Source: an uncultured Thermomicrobiaceae bacterium
Lineage (GTDB): Bacteria; Chloroflexota; Chloroflexia; Thermomicrobiales; Thermomicrobiaceae
Direction of reading: 5' to 3'
Assembly: GCA_938082375.1 (NCBI GenBank)
Contig: CALKCJ010000020.1
Span: forward strand, 124,001-188,000
Length of the DNA stretch: 64,000 nt
How positions within the stretch are numbered: the stretch's first letter is position 1; every line of letters starts with the position of its first letter. Positions 59,558 to 64,000 of this stretch are shown here, one piece after another. A model generated the notes under the pieces. It had not been told where the DNA came from. It did not search any database and worked only from the letters and a program-made list of their open reading frames with translations. The position numbers were made by a program, and so were the translations under genes.

Positions 59558-61345
59558 ATGCCTGAGATCGTCGAGGAGATGGACCTGCAGGTTGCCGCAG
59601 AGAGTAAGGCCGAGCTGGAACTGGCCAGGATGCGGCACTCCTGCGCGCACGTGATGGCCCAGGCAGTGCTGGAGCTGTTTCCGGGTGCCAAGCTCGGCAT
59701 CGGCCCGGCCATCACGGACGGCTTCTACTACGACTTCGACTTGCCTCGGCCGCTAACCCCCGACGATTTGCAGCAGATCGAGCGCCGGATGGCTGAGATC
59801 AAGGCGGCGGCCTATCCCTTCGTGCGGCGCGTCGTCAGCCGAGAGGAGGCGCGGGAGCTCTTCAGAGACCAGCCATACAAGTTGGAGCTGATCGATGAGT
59901 TTCCCGCAGGCGAAGTCATCTCCACCTACACGCACGACGGCTTCGTCGACCTGTGTCGCGGGCCACACGTTGAGGACACGTCGAAGATCGGTGTCTTTAA
60001 GCTGCTGAAAGTTGCTGGCGCCTATTGGCGCGGCGACGAGCGGCGGCCGCAGCTCCAGCGGATCTACGGGACGTCCTTCCCGACGCCGGACGAGCTCGAT
60101 CGTTACCTGCACCGCTTGGCGGAAGCCGAGCGGCGTGACCATCGCCGGCTTGGCCGCGAGCTCGAGCTCTTCCACTTCGACCAGACGGCGCCAGGCATGC
60201 CCTACTGGCTGCCAAAGGGGCTCAAGATCCTCAACACGCTCCTCGCCTTCTGGCGAGAAGAACACGAGAAGCGCGGCTATCAAGAGATCGCGGCCCCACT
60301 GATCAATGACAAGAGCCTGTGGGAAATCTCAGGGCACTGGGAGCACTACCGGGAGAACATGTTTGTCATCCCGGTGGAAAAGCACCTCGTCTACGGCGTC
60401 AAACCGATGAACTGTCCCAACGCGATGGTGGTCTACAACCTTAAGAAACGCAGTTACCGGGACTTGCCACTCCGTCTCTCCGACTGCGACATCCTGCACC
60501 GTTACGAGCGCTCCGGCACGCTGCACGGCCTGCTGCGGGTGCGGAAGTTCCAGCAAGACGACGCCCATATCTTCGTGTCTGAAGAGCAGATCGAAGAGGA
60601 GTTCGGTCGCATCCTCGAGATCGCGAACCTGTTCTATGGGATCTTCGACCTCAAGTACACGCTGCGGTTGGGCACGAGGCCGGAGAGCTTCCTCGGCGAC
60701 GCCGAGACTTGGGACAAAGCCGAAGCTGCGCTTAAGCGCATCCTGGACGAGCATGCTGGGCCTGGCAACTACCTGATCGGGGAGGGCGAGGGTGCCTTCT
60801 ACGGGCCGAAGATCGACATTCTGATGGAGGACGCGATCGGCCGCTCTTGGCAGACGGGCACGATCCAGCTCGACTTCCAACTTCCGCGGCGGTTCAGGTG
60901 CACCTATACCGACCGTGATGGCTCGGAGAAGACGCCGGTCGTCATCCATCGGGTCATCTACGGCTCGCTGGAGCGGTTTATCGGCATCCTCATCGAGCAC
61001 TTCGCTGGCGCCTTTCCGGTTTGGCTTGCGCCGGTACAAGCGGTGGTCATCCCTATCGCCGATCGCCACGTGCCGTATGCGGGCCAAGTGACGAAGCGGC
61101 TGCAGGCGACCGGCCTGCGCGCCGAGCTCAACGCAGGAGACGAGCGGATGCAGGCGAAGATCCGGAATGCACAGCTACAAAAGGTGCCCTACATGTTGAT
61201 CGTTGGTGATCGCGAGGCCGAGTCAGATAGTGTTGCCGTACGATTGCGCACGAACGAGAACCTCGGTCCGATGCAACTCGATCGGTTTATCGCGCTGGTA
61301 CGGGAAGTCGTCGATTCGAAGTCGCTCGAGCTCGCGGTTAGGTGA
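59558..61345 (+). CDS. thrS: Threonyl-tRNA synthetase lacking the TGS domain
   Basis: Class II synthetase, 595 residues, shorter than the usual 640 because the N-terminal TGS domain is absent: the protein begins directly in the editing domain (LARMRHSCAHVMAQAV). The editing part has HSCAHVM and the later RGPHVEDT. Catalytic core: MNCPNAM (zinc Cys), EISGHWEHY, motif 2 RYERSGTLHGLLRVRKFQQDDAHIF, and RSWQTGTIQLDF. C-terminal anticodon-binding domain. Ribosome site TAGGGAGGTACTGCG. It lies under T-box control. Confidence 0.95.
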   Translation: MPEIVEEMDLQVAAESKAELELARMRHSCAHVMAQAVLELFPGAKLGIGPAITDGFYYDFDLPRPLTPDDLQQIERRMAEIKAAAYPFVRRVVSREEARELFRDQPYKLELIDEFPAGEVISTYTHDGFVDLCRGPHVEDTSKIGVFKLLKVAGAYWRGDERRPQLQRIYGTSFPTPDELDRYLHRLAEAERRDHRRLGRELELFHFDQTAPGMPYWLPKGLKILNTLLAFWREEHEKRGYQEIAAPLINDKSLWEISGHWEHYRENMFVIPVEKHLVYGVKPMNCPNAMVVYNLKKRSYRDLPLRLSDCDILHRYERSGTLHGLLRVRKFQQDDAHIFVSEEQIEEEFGRILEIANLFYGIFDLKYTLRLGTRPESFLGDAETWDKAEAALKRILDEHAGPGNYLIGEGEGAFYGPKIDILMEDAIGRSWQTGTIQLDFQLPRRFRCTYTDRDGSEKTPVVIHRVIYGSLERFIGILIEHFAGAFPVWLAPVQAVVIPIADRHVPYAGQVTKRLQATGLRAELNAGDERMQAKIRNAQLQKVPYMLIVGDREAESDSVAVRLRTNENLGPMQLDRFIALVREVVDSKSLELAVR

Positions 61346-61441
61346 CCGAAGTGCTGACGTAAGCCGGTGCCGGGACTGCCTGCGGGGCTTGCGGAGCCAG
61401 GGTCATGCCGACCTGTTGCATGGAGCGGGACTCATCGGTTA

Positions 61442-61473
61442 TTCACCTGACACACACCATGTGTTATGGTGTG
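61442..61473 (+). promoter_or_regulatory. Promoter with overlapping dyad, lipoprotein gene
   Basis: TTCACC (61442-61447), 17-base spacer, TATGGT (61465-61470). A perfect 8-base inverted repeat CACACCAT-GTGTT-ATGGTGTG (61453-61473) covers the spacer and -10, as a repressor site would. No T run follows, so it is not a terminator. Confidence 0.5.
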
Positions 61474-61512
61474 AGTGTTTGGGCAGCTTTCAGTGTAAAG
61501 CGTAGGGCGGGA

Positions 61513-62325
61513 ATGAACGCGCGTTCTGTTTTTCGCGCCGTCTGTCTCCTCGGGTCGGTGTTGCTCACCGCTGCGGTCGCAAGTGCGTGCATGAAGATGG
61601 ATGTCCAGAGCGATTTCACAGAGCAAGGCGGTGCCACGCACCGCCTTCGCTTCACGATGTCGAAGGAAGCGCTCCAGGCGATGGGTGTGTCCGAGGAAGA
61701 GCTTCAGCAGCAGCTTCAGCCGACGATGACCGCACCGCCGGGCGTCACCTTCGAGCAAGTCAACACCGAGCAGGAACTCGGCTTCGAGATGCGCACCTCA
61801 GTGGACGATGCCAGTGATCTCGGTTCACAGCTCAACGAACTGCTCACCTCAGGGGGCGAAGGAACTCCTACCACCAGCTTCAGCGGCTCGTTCCAACGCG
61901 ACGGGAACCGGTATACACTGGATCTCACCTTCGACGCCGACGCCTTCTTCAACCAGGCTGGCGACGCCACGGGGGAGCAGGTTCCTCCGCAGATGCTGAG
62001 CCAGATGCTCACGCTCACATACACTGCCCGGCTTCCCGGTGAGGTGAAGGAACACAACGGCACGCTCCTCGAAGATGGTCGTGTCCAGTGGACGCTTCCC
62101 TACAGCGGCACGATGCGGATGACCGTGCGCTCGGAGACCGCTGGAATACTCAGTGGGACGCTTCTGCTCGTCGTCGCCGCGGCAGCGGTCGGTGCCCTCG
62201 CGCTTCTCGGTGCCGGGATCGTCCTGGCGACGCGTCGCCCAAAGCCAGCGGCTGTGTCAGCGCAGCTCGAGGCGACAGAGGAGGGCGAGCTTCCACCGAG
62301 TTCGCCTGGCACACCTGCCGAATGA
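61513..62325 (+). CDS. Lipoprotein with C-terminal membrane helix, function unknown
   Basis: 270 residues. Signal peptide with a VASAC lipobox (Cys at about 24), then a soluble beta-rich region starting MDVQSDFTEQGGATHRLRF, resembling the DUF3153/LppM type of envelope lipoprotein. Hydrophobic helix near 215-240 (LLLVVAAAAVGALALLGAGIV) and an acidic tail follow. Start ATG is chosen because GGGCGGGA precedes it; the longer frame runs through the promoter. I do not recognise its function. It is monocistronic. Confidence 0.75.
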   Translation: MNARSVFRAVCLLGSVLLTAAVASACMKMDVQSDFTEQGGATHRLRFTMSKEALQAMGVSEEELQQQLQPTMTAPPGVTFEQVNTEQELGFEMRTSVDDASDLGSQLNELLTSGGEGTPTTSFSGSFQRDGNRYTLDLTFDADAFFNQAGDATGEQVPPQMLSQMLTLTYTARLPGEVKEHNGTLLEDGRVQWTLPYSGTMRMTVRSETAGILSGTLLLVVAAAAVGALALLGAGIVLATRRPKPAAVSAQLEATEEGELPPSSPGTPAE

Positions 62326-62618
62326 CGCTGGGGTACTGCGCTGCTACCATGCTTCCCCGCGCGTTGTGAGCGGTAGCGCAGCACGGACGCCAACCAAGAG
62401 GCTCAGCACACGGACAGGAGTCCGGCCGCTACTCTGGTATTGGCTGTCGTCGAAGGCCGGGATCAGGCGTTTGACTCGCGGCGCGACGCTCTGCTAGAGT
62501 TCAGAGGTGCGGGCGCTCCCGCCAGTGTGGCGTAAACTCCTTTCCAGAGGGGCGCCTCGTTTCGCGCCTATCGAACGCGGCCTCGTGGCGGATGTGAGAG
62601 GGTTGGAGTTGAGCGACG
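62326..62618. other. Gap before rpsP
   Basis: About 290 bases between the lipoprotein and rpsP. Apart from the rpsP promoter I see no gene or repeat. The leader after the promoter is about 110 bases. Confidence 0.5.
62471..62500 (+). promoter_or_regulatory. Predicted promoter of rpsP operon
   Basis: TTGACT (62471-62476), 18-base spacer, TAGAGT (62495-62500). Start near 62507. Confidence 0.6.
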
Positions 62619-62957
62619 ATGATCAAGTTGCGACTGCGGCGCATGGGGAGGAAGAGACAGGCACACTACCGCATTGTGGCGGCAGAAGCAACGTGGCCGC
62701 GGGATGGTCGGTTCATCGAGGCAGTGGGGTACTACAACCCGCGTACCGAGCCGGCCACGGTCGAGGTCAACGCTGAGCGGGCGCGCTACTGGCTGGAGCG
62801 CGGTGCCCAGCCGACCGAAACTGTGCGGTCGCTCCTCGTGAAGGCTGGCGTGCTGCCTGGTCGCCAACCGGAGACGCCGGAGAAGGCAGCATCTGCACGG
62901 AAGCCCTCGGGTTCTGGTGGGCCGGCGGCTTCCGAGGCCGCCGAGTACGCGCTCTAG
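62619..62957 (+). CDS. rpsP: 30S ribosomal protein S16
   Basis: Small-subunit protein, 112 residues. [20 protein letters not shown] and the VGYYNPR core are textbook S16; the normal body ends at about residue 85. The C-terminal 25 residues are a Ser/Gly/Ala/Pro-rich extra tail, seen in some high-GC lineages. It starts the rpsP-khpA-rimM operon; ribosome site is weak (GTTGGAGTTGAG). Confidence 0.97.
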   Translation: MIKLRLRRMGRKRQAHYRIVAAEATWPRDGRFIEAVGYYNPRTEPATVEVNAERARYWLERGAQPTETVRSLLVKAGVLPGRQPETPEKAASARKPSGSGGPAASEAAEYAL

Positions 62958-62972
62958 TCCAGGTGGCGGTCT

Positions 62973-63329
62973 ATGTCAGGGACAGGCTCCGCCCGGCCGT
63001 ACGAGCGGCGCCCCAGCCGCCCACCCGGCCGCGGGAGTGATCCACAGCGGGCGGTAAGCGAGCTGAGCAGTCTGATTCGGTACCTGGCGAGCCAGCTGGT
63101 GGAGCGGCCCGACGCGGTTCAGGTCCGCTCGCGTCGCCGCGGCCGCGCGGTGATCATTCGTCTTTCGGTCGCTCCTGACCAGCTTGGGAAAGTGATCGGC
63201 CGTGAGGGCCGCATCGCCAAAGCGATGCGTACGCTGCTGAGTATTGCAGCCATTCGCCACGGGGTTCATGCCAGCCTGACTATCGATGACCAAATCGAGC
63301 CAGAGCAGCCGCGTGCGCCCGAACCCTGA
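62973..63329 (+). CDS. khpA: KH-domain RNA-binding protein, KhpA-like
   Basis: 118 residues with an N-terminal basic, disordered part (1-35) that KhpA in Firmicutes lacks, then one KH domain: VIGREGRIAKAMRTLL has the GxxG loop (IGREGR). KhpA helps control cell length and RNA stability in other bacteria. It is positioned between rpsP and rimM as in many genomes. Its 3' end overlaps rimM by 44 bases. Confidence 0.9.
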   Translation: MSGTGSARPYERRPSRPPGRGSDPQRAVSELSSLIRYLASQLVERPDAVQVRSRRRGRAVIIRLSVAPDQLGKVIGREGRIAKAMRTLLSIAAIRHGVHASLTIDDQIEPEQPRAPEP

Positions 63330-63843
63330 GAACCAGCCGACCCAGCTCTCGATTGGCCGAATCGTTGGAGCCTCGGGCCTGCGGGGCGAGGTGCGCTTGC
63401 GGATATGGACGCACTTTCCCGAGCGAATTCCTCGGCTGCGGTATGTCTATCTGGAGAGTGAGACCACTCCCCGCCGTCTGATCAGTGCTCGGGTGCAGGG
63501 CGAGATCGCGGTGCTGCGTCTCGAGGGGATTGAAACACGTGAGCAGGCCGAGAGCCTCCGCGGTCGAGTGGTGCGTATCGACCTGGAGCAGGCGGCCCCG
63601 CTGGCCGAGGACGAGTACTACCACTTCCAGCTTCTCGGCCTGACGGTGGTCGACGAGAGCGGGCAACCGCTTGGGGAGCTGGTCGAGATCATCGAGACCG
63701 GGGCGAACGATGTGTATGTCGTTCGTGGGGAGCGTGGCGAGATCTTGTTACCTGCGCTCCGCTCGGTCATCCTCGAGGTCGACCTCGAGCGAGGCGTGAT
63801 GGTCGTGCGACTGCCTCTGTACTATGAAGAGACCGAGCCTTAA
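63286..63843 (+). CDS. rimM: Ribosome maturation factor RimM
   Basis: 16S rRNA processing protein that binds S19 on the 30S head, 185 residues. N-terminal SIGRIVGASGLRGEVRLR is the RimM domain; the C-terminal PRC-barrel has GLTVVDESGQPLGELVEI and the VYVVRGERGEILLPAL stretch. The start may be the ATG at 63286 (44-base overlap with khpA) or the GTG at 63313 (17-base overlap). trmD, its usual neighbour, does not follow: a hisE gene runs in the opposite direction. Confidence 0.93.
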   Translation: MTKSSQSSRVRPNPENQPTQLSIGRIVGASGLRGEVRLRIWTHFPERIPRLRYVYLESETTPRRLISARVQGEIAVLRLEGIETREQAESLRGRVVRIDLEQAAPLAEDEYYHFQLLGLTVVDESGQPLGELVEIIETGANDVYVVRGERGEILLPALRSVILEVDLERGVMVVRLPLYYEETEP

Positions 63844-64000
63844 TCTGGCTGTGCCCGGCCCCGTCGCTCGCGCAGCACCGCCCAGACGCGTTCCCGTTCG
63901 ACGCCAGCGGCTTCGAGCAGCACCAGGAGATGGTAGAGCAGGTCGGCCGCCTCGTTCGCCAGCGCGTATGCATCGGCGTTCTTCGCTGCGACGATGACCT
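63840..64000 (-). CDS. hisE: Phosphoribosyl-ATP pyrophosphatase, C-terminal part
   Basis: Partial minus-strand gene running off the right edge; 53 codons are visible. The protein reads VAAKNADAYALANEAADLLYHL and so on, the MazG-like helix of HisE (the NEAADLLYHLLVLL pattern with the metal-binding Glu/Asp). HisE cleaves phosphoribosyl-ATP in histidine synthesis. Its stop overlaps the rimM stop by four bases, tail to tail. The N-terminal part must lie beyond position 64000. Confidence 0.85.
   Translation of the reverse strand, partial: VIVAAKNADAYALANEAADLLYHLLVLLEAAGVERERVWAVLRERRGRAQPD

Noticed and set aside
1..64000. CRISPR arrays, insertion sequences, integrated prophage
   Set aside because: No regularly spaced repeats, transposase genes or phage structural genes were seen. 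The Xer-type gene has no element around it.

Overview
This window looks like chromosomal DNA from a high-GC, probably thermophilic Chloroflexota bacterium, most likely class Thermomicrobia (Thermomicrobium/Sphaerobacter type). This is inferred from gene content: a dimeric CxxC-containing glycyl-tRNA synthetase, a PASTA kinase, a CysM-CysO-Mec cysteine cluster, DUF1641 beside an SQR-like flavoprotein, many M24/M20/M42 peptidases, and strongly GC-biased codons. There is no rRNA operon to prove the taxon. I see no insertion sequence, prophage, CRISPR array or obvious foreign island. Genes sit close together on both strands, and many neighbours overlap by 4 bp.

Layout. 0.3-7.9 kb is housekeeping: rpmB, prfA-prmC, a LOG-like protein and thpR, a small zinc-ribbon gene, pheA, rsmD-coaD, a coiled-coil protein and a divergent sigma-like protein. 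8-15 kb is uptake and peptide use: an oligopeptide-type ABC binding lipoprotein and two permeases (no ATPases here), an APC permease and an M24 peptidase. 15-18 kb holds a PASTA Ser/Thr kinase and a membrane-anchored, metal-site-degenerate ComEC-like protein. 18.4-20.2 kb is the sulfur-carrier cysteine cluster cysM-cysO-mec, followed by obg and a zinc alcohol dehydrogenase. 22.9-28.2 kb has rel, divergent moaA, and DUF1641 plus a frameshifted SQR-like flavoprotein. 28.5-36 kb holds M24, M20, HxlR, an O-antigen ligase-like protein, a CocE hydrolase and a class V aminotransferase. 36-40.4 kb has a homocysteine methyltransferase/MTHFR fusion and an ECF sigma/anti-sigma pair whose outer part carries two related repeats.

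40.4-51.2 kb carries a CPBP protease, parB without parA, glyS, xer, ald, rseP, ispG, a PfkB kinase and queG. 51.2-59 kb carries ppc, coaX, an M42 aminopeptidase, an EF-G2-type GTPase and an RNase H-like protein. The right end has tRNA-Val(GAC), a T-box leader with thrS, a lipoprotein, rpsP-khpA-rimM and the 3' end of hisE running off the edge.

How it fits together: the peptide importer, APC permease and M24/M20/M42/CocE enzymes suggest growth on peptides and amino acids. CysM-CysO-Mec and the MetH/MetF-like fusion would supply cysteine and methionine. Rel, the kinase, the T-box and the sigma/anti-sigma pair are the visible regulation. Many sigma-A-type promoters (TTGNNN-17/18-TANNNT) can be read by eye and are listed. 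No clearly new multi-gene defence or mobile system was found. The best leads are the GGQ-tailed CysO cluster, the repeat-bearing anti-sigma factor, the pseudo-ComEC protein beside the PASTA kinase, and the lone sigma-like protein.
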